Source of the DNA: Echiichthys vipera
Taxonomy: Eukaryota; Chordata; Actinopteri; Perciformes; Trachinidae
Assembly (NCBI GenBank): GCA_963691815.1
Contig: OY829655.1
Coordinates: forward strand, 7,810,829-7,874,828
Direction of reading: 5' to 3'
Length of the DNA: 64,000 bases
Shown: positions 49,036 to 61,674 of the stretch, piece after piece
Numbering within the stretch: position 1 is the stretch's first letter
Layout: every line of letters begins with the position of its first letter
Notes under the pieces: generated by a model
What the model was told of the DNA's origin: nothing
Database searches by the model: none
What the model saw: only the letters and a program-made list of their open reading frames with translations
Program-made: the position numbers and the translations under genes

Positions 49036-51741
49036 GTAAGTATAAGTATATACTGAATATATAAGTATGTTTATACAATATATAGTGGCAGAATTTAAAA
49101 CAGGCACTAGAAGTTTTGTTTAACAAGCTGTCAAGTCTTAGCTACAAGCTTGGTGCAGGAGGATCTTTGCATCTGATGGGCAAATTTATAGACCAGTGGG
49201 AGTGGCCTGCATATCTGTGCATTGTGATGCATTATGGGAGTTTCTGTTTTCAATACACAAGCACCATAAAGTCACGTTCTGCCTTCCAAAATTAATACTT
49301 TGTTCTTTTTGTACTGTAGATGAATTGAATTTGTTGTTTTTATTTATCTCTACCAACTTGACTTCACTTATCCACACACACTTACTGATGCCTAACATTC
49401 CCACATTTCATTATGAGTTGCTACGTTTGGTTTAATAAATACCCTTTTCACCTTTCTATAGTCTGAGGACCATCATTAGTTGCAAGATCAAATCAGTGAA
49501 GCAATTGGGACTGTAATGATAAATAATAATACATTTTATTTTGTGTCTTTCATGACACATACACCAAAAAAAACCAACTGTGTGGCTAGCTTGCTTAACT
49601 GAAAAGCTAAACCAAGCCACCAGGAACACATTTTGTATTGCTGTATCACAAGATGCACACTAGCCAAAGAAATAACATTTATCTTAAGCACACATTTCTT
49701 TCTTGACAGGAAATCAGATTGAGTCATGACAAACGTATCGAGTGTTGCAAAAGCACAGTTCCCTAATTTAGAGCTTCCTCTTTTCTTGGAAAGGTTGTCA
49801 GTTTTTCCGCATGGGGATTATCTCTCCGTAATAAAGCTTGGTGAATGTGTCACTAAATGCAATTAAGGACGTTGGGAGCTTAATTAAGAGCTGCTTGAAA
49901 GTCTGTATATTGAACGTCCATGAAAGATTTGGTGAGGACTGATGGTCGAGCTGTATCCAAGGTGACCCCTGGTCGCCCCTGAAGAGCGACAATGTTAATT
50001 TGCATCATGCCTGTGGACAAAGACGTCCCCTGTGGCTGGGTCTCTCGTGCACACACTCCAGCTGCATGACAGGCCACAAAATAGGGACGTCCAATTAACA
50101 GCAGGAGCTCTTTTAGATGAAACTAACACTTACAGTTGGAGACAATGTAACAGCTTTTTTAATCATACATTCATTTGGGATCTGTGGAAAAAATATATAA
50201 AAAACTATAATGTGTCTCTTGAGGAGCTCATGGATGTTGATTCATATCATTTAAGAGTTAACTGTGTCATGGAGTCTGTTACAGTCTCAGAATGGGCTCA
50301 GAATGGCAGGCAAGATCAGCATGTGCTCGAATGCCATAAGCACATACCTCAAAGATTTCCATAGAGCTGAATCAACACCTCACTGACAGTCTCCAGAAAA
50401 ACTGAACATTGTTAACTTTATGAAATTAGAATTACTTGCAGGGATGTTACAATTAATTGCATCATATTGCAATGTGTCCTGGTATTTTTTCCACCCTTGT
50501 AGATGTTCCAGTCTGTTGTTATAGAAAATAGATTCAGGAAAGCCTCCATTCAAAAAGCAGTGGCCGAATTGCTCGTTTTAGAGGCCCTCTGGGAACAGCA
50601 CTTTTCAATATTCAGTTCTGGATGTTATAAAACATTTATAGATAGATAAATGTAATATAAATGAAAAAGATATGTTTGTTACCGTTCATGCTATGTGGCC
50701 AAAAGGAAGGAGGGGGATCAAAACCTTTCCAAAGTTTTGACATTCAACTTTAAAGCTGCATAATCTAATGCGGTGTTATTCTGACTCCGACTGGTGGGAG
50801 AGTCACATTCAGCCAGTGCCCTTGCATCTTGCTTAAGGCTACGTCAGCAGGGTGGCATCCCATGGACAGTGTAGACCTAAGTCTGTTTAAAGGTAGTTTT
50901 GTTCTTAATGAAAACACCAATGTCCCCAATGTGTAGATCTAGAATAGTGGTTTAAATAAGACCACAATAACCCCACATGAGGTCAGTAAGTTAATGTTTA
51001 AACAACTTAATGACCATTAAGTGGAGAAAATAGCTACAGTAAACCTCTGGAATAAAAGTTACAGACCGGCTTCATGACAATTAAGAAGGTCAGTGATTTT
51101 TGGCTTCATTTACCTTAAATACTCAGTGGTTTCCCACAGTGCCAAATGTTTACAGAGATTCACTGCGAACAGTGGAAGTTAATTAAAACTGAGGGAAAGG
51201 TAGTTTTCTGTACTCTCATTAGGCATTGTATCATCTTATTATTTTCAGGCTTCTAAGGGTTTTTGGTTTGTTAGGTTTTATGCAGCACAGCATGGTCTCC
51301 GAAAAATGACATTCCCAATAACGACACTTCATTCTCAATTATGTTTCGAGTGTAACATATTTTGTCCACGATTGTTCATCTTTGACATGTCACAAAAATG
51401 TTATTAATGTCCTGGAAAGACCTTGTAGGGAGGATATTGTGGTGGATGGATATATCAAACAAACACAGGACTTCCAGTCAGGAGATGTTGTTTGTTTCCC
51501 TTGTGAAACCAAAAGTCAGCAAAGACTTGTTTACATAAACTTCTTAAAGAATACTTTCCCAATTTTAAACCAGCTCTGTATCATGGCAATGTGGGTAGTG
51601 TTTACAGATGAACAATGTTTTGCTTCCCTCAGTAATCTGCAGAATTTTAGCAGACTCTCATAGGTCCTCCAATGCTCAGAGTTTCTTTCATCCACACACA
51701 CCGCCATGACACAGAGAAAGATGGACTTAATTTATTTACTT
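49036..51741. other. No gene recognised
   Basis: A 110-codon frame at 50032-50364 is the longest but has no known domain, no clear splice sites and no repeat relationship seen here. Confidence 0.4.
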
Positions 51742-51928
51742 AATTTAAAAAGGTATTATTAACGACATTTCTGTTTTTTTAGATAGTGATAAAGACGGAC
51801 AGGAAATGGGGGGAGAGAGAGGGGATGACATACAGCAAAGAGCCCTGGGACGGACCTGAACTCTGGGCTGCTACGACTCAGCTTAAATAGTAAGCACTCT
51901 ACCCAGTGAGATACCAGGGCACCCCAAA
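51742..51928 (-). repeat. tRNA-derived SINE
   Basis: On the minus strand, TGGTATCTCACTGGGTAGAG fits an A box and GAGTTCAGGTCCG fits a B box. A body follows with TTTGCTGTATGTCATCCCC and CTCTCTCTCCCCCCATTTCC, characteristic of a common fish tRNA-SINE. The tail is A/T-rich near 51745-51780. Confidence 0.75.
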
Positions 51929-53972
51929 TATACTTATTTTGAACCAAACCATTATCTTTTTCTAAACCCAACCAAGTACCCTAGTTGTGTTTCAATTCAT
52001 AATGTGTTCCACAGAGGAACTTTTCCCTTTCAGCAGATGAATCAGCAGATGGGTTTGACAACAGTAGTGATGGGAGAAAATAATGGATTCATCTTATTGA
52101 ATGACTCTTTTAAATGTCTGGTAGGTACTAGGTCAACCAGTCAGATGCACTCCCTGTCACGGTACTGCAGTGGTGCAGCTGCTCAAAACATACGAAGCGG
52201 GAACACCAATTAATGAGCGGGAACCATTGTCTCGAACAAGGACACTCGCATCAAAACAGCCAGGCAGCTATACTCACTGAACGAGAAGAAATGAACCATT
52301 CTCTCTAGTTGGGACGTATGAGTATGAATAAGAAGTGATTGAATGGTCAGTGACATTTCTTTGACATTGTATTGAGCTTACATAGCCTACCCACATGATG
52401 TTGAATCAATCCATCAAAATTAATGTTTTATCTTTTTTAATGCAAGTTTGTACTTGAGGACTGGTAATGCACTGGTGATACGTTTTGAGGTGGGCAGCAC
52501 CGGAAGCCACCCATCACTAGAAAACAGCCTTGTGTACAGTGAAGGTCAAACATCACAGTGAAGTAACAATGAGCACAATATACATTTGCACACACTCAAA
52601 CCTCCAATCAAATAAAAACTAGCCTGGTACAAAAACAATCACCCCCCCTCAGTGTTGTCATGGAGATATGACCTAAACATACAGACTAGAATGTTTTTTT
52701 GTCCCAGGCCTTAAATAGGTTTAATTATGCTGTGAAAATGGCCTCATTAGCATGGGGGTCAATGAGAAATTGCTCTATTATGAAACCTGCCCCTGGTAGC
52801 CACTCGGAGAACTACAATTTTTGGCACTTCCTTATTTGATCAACCACTAAATCGCTGTGGTGGGGGCTTGGTGTCCCCTCAACTTGCCCTCAACTGGCAG
52901 GAAGTCCTAAGTTTGATTCATACAAATGTTACAATTTTATTTTGAAGATTAACACTACACCATGTGTATTGACAGATGTTTTTTATTTTTATTTAGAAAA
53001 ACACATGTTCAATATTGCAAAAATAGAAGTACTTCGTCAGACAAGGGATGGTAGCAATCCATAGCTAATTAAATATGACATTATTTTGTACCTTGTGTAA
53101 TAATGAAGACCAATTTCAAACACACAAAATAGTTTCCCACATTACTTATTGTCTCTAAATGTAGCTCTTGTACTAGATCAGCGTATACTGTATAATGAAG
53201 TTGATGTACTTGCATGATTCTTGTACTTCTAAGGGCTGTTGTAAAACCTTGAAAAAGATGACAAATGCAAGTGAAGGGAAAAAAACACAAACTTTATTCT
53301 CTTTACAAAACATTTCAGAATCAACCTCAATAAATAATAAAGTCAATACATACCTTCAAGAGGAATGATCAAACTTAAACATGACCACACACGTTTCCTC
53401 AAACAGCGTCATATAGTTCACTTTTTGCTGCTCTAGCACAGTAACATAAAAGTGTTAATATATCAGTAAAAGTGATAAAAGCAACAGAAAAGGCGTTCAC
53501 AATGAGCATGTGAGCAATGTCATGATTATGAAAGACAATCAAAAAGGTGACTGAGATGTTTGCAAACTTATGTTGCAAATCTGTCATACTATAAAGCAGC
53601 ATGACTGCATCTTGGCTGGCGTGCCTGCACACAACCAGCAGACACCTTGAACCTAAAAACACAACCAATAATGTGCAGCTTGCAGAAGATAATAAAAGAT
53701 TAAACTACTTTAATGATCAGATTCTGTAGACGACAGAAAGTTTGTAGATGACACATTGAAAACCTGTTAGCCCTCACTCAGCTATTCCTCGGTTTGTTCA
53801 TCTGGATGCAACCAGATAAGCCCTAATATACAGGTTTACATTCCTAATGTAAATGTGAAGCAATGCGTAAATGCAAAATGTATTTATCTAAATTCCAATG
53901 GCCTTTTCAGATTCTTTTGAGTGGGGTGGCCCAAGTGGGTCACTGTCTTATGCAGGTGTGGCATAAAGTATG

Positions 53973-53973
<1 letters not shown>
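51929..53973. other. No gene recognised
   Basis: AT-rich. A minus-strand AATAAA at about 53298 could be a poly(A) signal, but no gene is seen upstream of it. Confidence 0.4.

Positions 53974-54013
<40 letters not shown>
53974..54013. repeat. (CA)n microsatellite
   Basis: Perfect CA run of about 20 units. Confidence 0.95.
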
Positions 54014-54014
<1 letters not shown>

Positions 54015-54194
54015 TGTTGGAATAACATTAACTTAACATTTCTTACTCCACTACTTATATCTACTTTAACTTTTAGAGACCCATGATAGACCCATTTTCT
54101 GTCTTTATTGGGGGTGCAAATGCAACCAAACATTTTTCAGCAATTGGACGGCGAGCACTCTTGTTGTGTAAACTGCTCAGGAACCCCGTTGTTT

Positions 54195-54250
54195 TATATA
54201 TATATATATATATATATACATGTAGGTATATATATATATACCTACATAGG
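54195..54250. repeat. (TA)n with perfect palindrome
   Basis: A TA run is followed by a 28-base perfect palindrome (54220-54247) with arms TGTAGG and CCTACA around TA repeats. It can extrude as a cruciform. Confidence 0.9.
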
Positions 54251-54504
54251 AAAGCCATAGCCCTCCTGATCTCCCCAGTTCCGTTAATTCCGGTAATGTG
54301 CAACAGAGGAAATTTGGAGCCATTTGCCAAGCGAACAACCATTCAGCGTTGGTTTTGAGGTGGGTTTAAGTGTGACAAAACGAGAAGCGACTATTCAGTG
54401 TAAACAACATGGCAGCTTCCACAGATGAGATAAGCGCAGTTATTGAGCAAGTTTTATCTGAACAAGAGAGTATTCCTTCTCTGAAACGCTGCAGCTCGCA
54501 AGTT

Positions 54505-55045
54505 AACCAGAACGAAGAGATCAGGTCACATCACCCCAGTTCTTAAGATCTTCCATTGGCTCCCAGTCAGCTACAGAATAGATTTTAAAGTTCCACTACT
54601 GGTTTACAAATCACTGAATGGTTTTGGTCCAGAATACATGAATGACATGTTAGTAGAGTATAAGCCCAGTAGAGCTCTGAGATCTACAGACTCAGGTCAG
54701 ATAGTGGAGCACAGAGTTCAAACTAGACATGGTGAAGCAGCATTTAGCTGTAATGCTGCACACAACAAGAACAAACTACCAGCAGATCTGAAATCAGCCC
54801 CAACTGTGAGCACTTTTAAATCCAGGTTGAAACATTTCTCTTTTCATGGGCTTATAGCTGCTCTTTTTAAATTAACTTTAAGCATTATCTATTTTCTTTT
54901 CTTTGAATTTTTTTTTATCCTTCTTTGCTCCTGCTAACTGTGTTTAACTGTGTTTTTTGTTTTTATGCTGTTTTAAAAAAATTGACTTGTCTTGGTATGA
55001 AATGCGCTATATAAATAAATATGCCTTGCCTTGCCTTGAAAGAAG
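54505..55045 (+). mobile_element. L2-like LINE 3' end
   Basis: The frame reads (with a shift) VLKIFHWLPVSYRIDFKVPL then YKSLNGFGPEYMNDMLVEYK, PSRALRSTDSGQIVEHRVQT, RHGEAAFSCNAAHNKNKLPA and TFKSRLKHFSF. This is the conserved C-terminus of fish L2-type LINEs. The 3' tail GCGCTATATAAATAAATATG plus CCTTGCC repeats ends it at about 55040. Only the terminal 500 bases survive. Confidence 0.85.
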
Positions 55046-55432
55046 AGCAAAAAACAGCACTGGAGGCTTTTCTCTTAGTAAAATATGCAACTATCCTTTA
55101 CCAACATGTTGTTTATTTTCAGAGCTTTGCATCAACGCTCTATAAGCACGTCATACGCTTCATTGCTCTAACATAGTTCAGCAACCAGTATTTTTGCACC
55201 TTCCCAAAAATCTCCAACCAAGAGTTCCCAAATGGATTTGCTGAGTAGATGCGTATCATGCAAATCAATCCATCCTCTGGAGCCCTAGGTGTCTAGTTTT
55301 TGTTTGTGAAGTAACAGGCCATTTTCGAAATTGAGGTCTTGAGGTTTTTAGCAGGTTTCAAAAACTTCTCTCAATACAAAGAAATGACTACTATGGGGAC
55401 TAACATCATCACACATGAATACAACTGGACTC
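55046..55432. other. No gene recognised
   Basis: Short unassigned spacer between the L2 tail and Harbinger H3. Confidence 0.4.
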
Positions 55433-56454
55433 ATTAGGCCTCATTTATCAAACGAACATAGGGGAGAAAATGTGCGTACGACCTTTTCCTGGCAAACGTC
55501 GGCATTTATCAACTTGGACATGAGCGTGAGCTACGATCAAATCTCACGTCTGGTCTGAGGTCGTGTACGCAAATTTCAGCCTGTGGATTTGCGGTGCAGC
55601 ACAGCAAAACCTGTCTGAAAATAATTAATAAACCTCAGCTGTCATTAAGCAGAAACAGTCACATATTAAGAACAGATCAAAACGGATTCTTAAAACGGAT
55701 AAAAAAAATATAAAAATTGTCGTTGGAGCAATTTATTGTACTCATGTGCGTCTGAAGGCACCATCTGTGAATGATTAAACATTCATCAATCGCAAAAACT
55801 ACCACTCGATAAATGTATAGGTGATGTGTGATGCTCAGCTATCGCTTTTAAACGTGGTGGCCAGGGAGAAGGGGGGGAACACACACATAATTCTTTTAAA
55901 TATCAAAACAGTATATAAACCATAATTATAAAATTAATTAAATGGATCTTTTGAATATCACCTATAATGCGAGGGGGTGCATTTCACGGAAGGGATGCTG
56001 AATATGGCACACCTGTCCAACAGTGCGCACACATGCACTCGGGTCACAGTGGAGCGCTGCTTCGGGTTGACTGCCTCCGTTATTTTTTTCCATACAGCGT
56101 TTTTATGGGCCCCTTTTATTCCACTCTTAAGACTGCCAAAAAGCACGTCCTTATTTTGCTCCATCTCGGATGTCAGGATGCCGATCTGTGTGCCGGAAAA
56201 GTTTATTTTCTAACGTTCTTCCTCTCCATGTTTGACCTCAGTGGGCGAGGCCTCCGCAACAGGAATATTTAGGGGCGTAACATGTTAATGACGATCAAAT
56301 TCAGCCACCGCATTTATCCAGGCCCGCTCATTCATACGCTGAGATTGGTCCGATACGAATGTTTCATAAATCACACATGGGTCCTTTCCTACGACCATTT
56401 ATGCGCTCAGATCTGCACCCGTTTCCACGCAAGTTTGATAAATGAGGCCCATTG
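55433..56454 (+). mobile_element. PIF/Harbinger transposon copy H3 (deleted)
   Basis: The ends AGGCCTCATTTATCAAACGA and (reverse complement) CAATGGGCCTCATTTATCA delimit about 1.0 kb, in the same orientation as H2. The transposase region is reduced to stop-filled remnants (55700-55860) and the internal loop seen in H2 is absent. A minus-strand Myb-like fragment (56164-55958, EQNKDVLFGSLKSGIKGAHK) persists. Confidence 0.85.
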
Positions 56455-58657
56455 AATCCACACGAATCTCAGCTTTCCAGTCAGACCCAATGTAAGCAAC
56501 TCAAAGACAAAGGAGGGACCCCAGTATGCAAAAATATTCAAATACACCATTTTAGAGAAATTGTGCAAAATAACCCATTTGTATGACACTAGAGAAAATG
56601 GCATGTTTTGTTACTCCAAAACTACATGGGATAAGCCTAAAGTGGGTATTTCTGCAAAGAAAAGACTCCTTGATAATCATACAGATTTTAATTCAGATAT
56701 TTTGTCGGAGGTCATCTTTGAAAATGGCCATGCCTGTTTTTTCCCTTGTCAAAATGTTGCCGAACTTTGGAGCGATATTTAGCCCCCTTCCCCACAAGCT
56801 AGCATTACATGGACCACTGGATTTTTTTATGTTGCTTAGTTTCATATGATAGCTGAACCAGAAACACACTCTTAAAGACAGTAATGTTAGCTGAGGTTGA
56901 TTGACGGCTTTCCTGTTTCTTACTGGGGAGAAACCCAGGCCACCCCCTGGAAACGCCCCTGTGTACTGATGCCTTGTATCAACAACAATATATTACTGAC
57001 TCGTAACTGCCATTTAATCAATTCTGACCAAAAGTCAAGAATCTGAATCTATACTGCAATGACATTAAACATTATTGTGCCTGTGTTATTAAGACAAGCT
57101 GATATACAACGTGATGTAACCAAGGAGATACTGTATTAGATGAGTCATACATAAATATATATATGTAAGGCTTGTACACATGTCGCTTGATTGGCTGACA
57201 TATACTGCAAAACCAGCAAAGGGTTCAATGTTGATACATAATATATTTGTGTGCAGCGTTTCATAACCAGAAACACATGACATTTTATAGATCTAGAATG
57301 GCTTGTTGCCTACCAGTTTAAAAAACAATTCTTTTGGCATAAACTGCAACCGTAATTGAGATACATCACCTCAGACCTCTCTTATATGGTCCATGCCCTT
57401 AGATGCTATGAGATGGCAGCATGAATGAAATGAATACATTATATTATGTTTTTGGAGTATAGGCGAATAAAGTGGGGGTTATTTGTAGCATGCATTTGAA
57501 TTTCACTCTTCACTGCAGTCATTCACTCTGCTTATTTTCATCTTTCCACTCGACCTTTTTTTCAGGTCCCACATGAAACTCAAAAAGACAGATATTTTTG
57601 TGCACTTCCTAACCCTGTACCTATTAGGTCATTTTAAATTAGAGTTAGAGTGACACATCCAGATCATAAATAGACTGTTCATGGCTTACTCCATTACCTT
57701 TGCCCATTCAGTCTTCCTTTCTACCTGTTTGGTTTTGAAATAAATTGGATATGCGGTGGGTTTTGTGTGCAGCTCAATCTATAGTGTATATACACTACAC
57801 AACACTAAGCCAAGCAGGCAAATGTCCACAGTAAAGTGTTTAATAAAGTGGATTATATCATGGACTGGGTGAATAATTGATTCTCATCAGCTGCAGGGTG
57901 TATTAAAATGTTATAGGACACAGGTAGTTTCAGCAAAAATGTTCACCGTTCGAAATGAATGCGATAAATTAAATGAAAAAACAAATCTGAATATCTTATT
58001 TAAAACAACTGTGACTGCGACACACATGCTGTAAGAAGTATGTTATAATATCTTTCTGAACTTAATTTGTATCACAGCGATCATCACTCATCCTATTCAC
58101 TGTTCAACTCACTACTTTAGACTGTTGCCGACAGTACACATGGCCAATAATATTTTTCATGGAAATCTTGATATTAATTTGGGGACAATGACATGACTGG
58201 ATAGCTAGCTTGTCTTATTGTTAAACATACTGTCAAAGTATGTTTACAGTTCATCGACCATATGCAATGTTAATAACTTTGAATCTTGCTAGCGTATTGT
58301 TAGATTTCTGGCTTGTAGCTGAGCGGACTAGAAATACCTCCTGTATCTCCCCTATCTAAGGTTAAATCCTATTTACTGGCCCAGTGAACAACATTTCCAT
58401 TGCATAAGAACCTCATGGGATGGGAGTAATTGTTCCAGGTATTGGTCAAATCCTCTGGTGTTGTCAGGGAAACCAATTTAATAAAACCTTTGATTTCGAT
58501 TGGAAAAACACACTGTATAGAAATTAATGTTCTTTAAAAATGTTCTTTGGTAACTGACCATGGCGTAAGCATGTTAATGCCCTTTGTGTCGTAGGAATCA
58601 ACAGACTGTAACATTGGACGGTTCTAGCTTCCCCATCGTCCATTAATTCCTGATATA
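56455..58657. other. No gene recognised; weak tRNA-like patch at 58308-58375
   Basis: Long AT-rich interval. TAGCTGAGCGGACTAG and GGTTAAATCCT at 58315-58365 could be decayed A and B boxes of a SINE, but this is weak. pcbp3's 3' UTR may reach into the right part. Confidence 0.35.
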
Positions 58658-58811
58658 CAGTGCCTATAGAAAGTCATGATACCCATTTGAAATAGTCACT
58701 TTTTTTGTTTTACAGCTTGGAAAGATAATTTAAAAAAATTATTTTTCCAGTGTGATTTACACATTTTTCCTTACTATTTCCAAAGGTTATCAGAACTTTC
58801 TATAGGCACTG
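58658..58811. mobile_element. Tc1/mariner-type MITE with TA duplication
   Basis: The left end CAGTGCCTATAGAAAGT and the right end ACTTTCTATAGGCACTG are perfect inverted repeats, flanked by TA on both sides (58656-58657 and 58812-58813), as expected of Tc1/mariner insertion. It is 154 bp long with no coding. It lies downstream of the pcbp3 stop codon, possibly in the 3' UTR. Confidence 0.9.
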
Positions 58812-59328
58812 TAGGAGACCTCTTCAGGCATTTACCCTTACATAAAATATCTGGTCTAGAGTTATTTATTGAACTTTTCTGTTAAGTAATGCATTGATAC
58901 AGGTACTATAGTTGTCTGAATATGGAATAACAATGTGTCAATATATTAGAATACTGGGTGGAGGAGGGATAACTGTGTTAACTGTTAAAACTGTTATACC
59001 AATCTTAAGGTTTATTTGCATTTACTTTCAGGTGCCTGCAGTGCACGGAAGAAAAGTAGAGTGACGTGTTACAACATGAGGTAAAAGAAAGTATGAGATG
59101 CCATGAAAGGTACTAGAGTGTCAAAAAGTAAAGCAACCTTTCAGAAACAGAAACAGGGTTGCGGATAGATGTGAGGAATCTTAGTAACAGTGTTGATTAC
59201 ACATGTTTACAGTGAATACTAGAAATCATAAAAGTTAAATATCAGGGCAGTCAAATACAGAGAAATAAATAGGTGCAATGCCATTTGCTCAAATGTCATG
59301 TGATGCACTGAGGGAGGATGGGTAGGAA

Positions 59329-59365
59329 TTAGAGTATGCCCATTCCAGTGACTTCAGACGTCAGC
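59329..59365 (-). CDS. pcbp3: Poly(rC)-binding protein 3, terminal coding exon
   Basis: The minus-strand acceptor TTCTAG precedes 59365. The exon's first G completes the Arg codon split from the KH3 exon, then LTSEVTGMGIL and a TAA stop at 59331-59329 follow. This C-terminus matches the PCBP3 ending (LTSEVTGMG-x-L). The 3' UTR must lie below 59329. Minus-strand AATAAA hexamers at 59016-59011 and 58870-58865 are candidate poly(A) signals, but neither is proven and the UTR could be longer. Confidence 0.92.
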
Positions 59366-59939
59366 CTAGAACAGTTCAGGGAAAGCAGGGGAGAAGGAGG
59401 AGCGGGGGGAGGGGAGGGGGGAGGCAGACAGAGAAAATAAAACAGCTGTGAAAGAAGAACTTTCGCTTGAGGGTGAAAGTTTTGCTGCAATGGCTGGGTT
59501 TGTGCTCGAAGTTTTGCTGGCACCAGTTGGTTTTTCATGTTTGTTTGTTTTGTTTTTATACCATATTTTCATTGTACCCTTTCACATAAAACATCTTAAC
59601 ATTCTAAAAATATGATACATAACCATGACGCCCTCATGAAGCCATGCAGTAGACAGAAAACAATGGTGGTGTCATTAAATGTGTAGAAGATGCCGTATTC
59701 CCTGACAGAAACATCACACCACTCTTCTTTCCAACAGCATTGATCAAGTGACGTCATGTGTTTTGTCTTTTTTTCTTCTTTTTCGTTCATTTTACATTTT
59801 TTATTAATTTTACTCTTTACAGACAATGACACAATAGGACTTAATTGGAAAATGCATCCAACTTAGTAAAGACAAAAATAAATACAATATTATTCTTGGA
59901 ATGATGCATGCTGAATAAATACTCAAAGGAATACTTTGA

Positions 59940-60160
59940 CATTTTGGGAAATACGCTTATTGCCTTTCTTGCATTGAAATTATATTATCAATGCCACTCT
60001 CATGGTCTGTGCGTTAAAACCAAGAGATTGTTAACTTGGACAGTGTGAGTGCGCCCTAAGGTTAGCATAGCATAAAGACTGGAAAGAGAGGAAAACAGCA
60101 AGCCTGGCTCTCCTAAGGTAGCAGAATCTGTCTGCCTACCTTTAAAACTCACCAATTAAG
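59940..60160 (+). repeat. Teleost dispersed repeat, copy 1 of 3
   Basis: TTTGACATTTTGGGAAATAC, then GGTTAGCATAGCATAAAGAC and GGAAAACAGCAAGCCTGGCT, form a very common fish repeat. It is interrupted by GGACAGTGTGAGTGCGCCCT, the same end seen at 22368. Related pieces: 60770-60930 (inverted) and 63270-63420. Confidence 0.6.
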
Positions 60161-60600
60161 GGCATATTATGCTCATGTTCAGGTTCACATTTGTATTTTG
60201 TGTATCTGCTAGAACATGTTTACATGCTTTAATGTAAAAAAAAAACACATTATTTTTCTCATACTGTCTTCCTGAACATCATTGTATTCACCCTCTGTCT
60301 GGAACACTCCGTTTTAGTGTCTGTCTCTTTAAGAGCCCCTCCTGAAGAAGTCCAGTGTGCTCTGATGGGTCAGCGTTTACAGGTCTTCAGCATCTAAGCA
60401 CTCGCCGCCTCTGCACATTGCAGTAAGGGAATTACTGTAACGTTACTGTAGCTGTACTTTCTACCTATATATAATATAGTTGTGACATCGCAACCATACA
60501 GAAGTCCTGATGGCTCATTTGAAGACACAGTTTCTGAATACAGCATGTGTTTTGATATTTTCACAGTATTTATAATCATCTCAACCTGCTTTAAAATAAA
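60160..60600 (+). repeat. Teleost dispersed repeat (GGGCATATTATGCTCATG family)
   Basis: Segments such as CTAGAACATGTTTACATGC and TGTCTCTTTAAGAGCCCCTC are familiar in fish introns. No coding is present. Confidence 0.5.
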
Positions 60601-60769
60601 ATAGACATGGAACTTTTTATAATATAAAATATGACATATCAGAGCTTGACTGTTTAATTCAATGAAAAACTGAAGTTATTAATGACAGGTTGTGTATTTT
60701 AAGGAGGGTTATGTGCCAAACTATGTTGGGGCATTGACTTACTGGAGCCTTAACATTAAAGTTAAGGTT

Positions 60770-60930
60770 GCCAAGCAACTACCACTTTAGTTAGTGAGCT
60801 TTAGAGGTTCTTGGATGCAGATTTTGTTACCTTTAGACAGAGCCAGGCTTGCCATTTGCAGCATTTGCTATACGCTAGCTAATCATTTTCAGGATCTAGC
60901 TTCATTTTAAATGATAGGGACAAGAGTTTT
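60770..60930 (-). repeat. Teleost dispersed repeat, copy 2 of 3 (inverted)
   Basis: ATTTTGTTACCTTTAGACAG and AGCCAGGCTTGCCATTTG are on this strand the complement of the GTAGCAGAATCTG...AGCCTGGCT region of the 59940 copy. Confidence 0.5.
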
Positions 60931-61061
60931 TTTTATCTGATTTTACTCTACCAAAATGTCAAACTATTCTTAACGATACACTTGTGGCTACATCCATTGA
61001 AAACAAATCCTGTTGTTGTAAGTCTGACTTTTACTATAGGTCTCCCACAGGCTAATGCTAA

Positions 61062-61674
61062 AGTCAGTGCGTTTACATGCACATCAGTAACCCGAAAATG
61101 GTTCCCTGTTAAAGGAACAATCAGATTATTGAAGTTCCCTTTATATACATGAAAGGGGGTTGAATTGGAAAATGACAGAGTAACTGGACCTCCGGTACAG
61201 TAGGTGGTGCTCTGCCAACATACAGCTCTGAATACGGCTTTATTTTCCTGTTCACCTTTGTCAAAATCACAAGCAGTGGGAAACGGTAGAGTTTTGGACA
61301 GAATTATGACAGAAATGGGTCTTCTTGGTAGGGATGTTACTTGCCATGACAAAGTCCTCCCTCAGTCTATTGTCATTGTTTTTTTCATGTTGTTTTTGGC
61401 GCTGTTGCTTCCTGGTTTATTCTATTTCTGGGTCCAAAGCAAAGTGGGGAGGGGGAGTTATAACCCACAGAGCATGGGCAGACGGGAAACCTGATAGTAA
61501 ACCAGGAATGCTGTTCACCTGAACAAATAATCGAGGTACTGAAAGAGTTATCTAGGTCTGTTAACTGGGATGTGAGAACTGAGATTTGGGTGTTCACATG
61601 GTGTTTGAGAAACCGGAGTATGCCCTTAACCTGATTATAATCAGGTTTTTAAACTGCATGTAAACACACTGACT
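61062..61674. mobile_element. TIR element of 613 bp in pcbp3 intron
   Basis: The left AGTCAGTGCGTTTACATGC and the reverse complement of the right AGTCAGTGTGTTTACATGC differ at one base. The interior has no transposase; a 96-codon frame (61204-61494) has a hydrophobic stretch but no known domain. It is probably a nonautonomous DNA transposon. Confidence 0.7.

Noticed and set aside
50032..50364. 110-codon frame as a gene
   Set aside because: No recognisable domain, no supported splice sites, and a stop-free run of this length can arise by chance.
59329..59572. Longer minus-strand frames that include the pcbp3 C-terminus
   Set aside because: The upstream part is intron; the TTCTAG acceptor and codon phase limit coding to 59365-59329.
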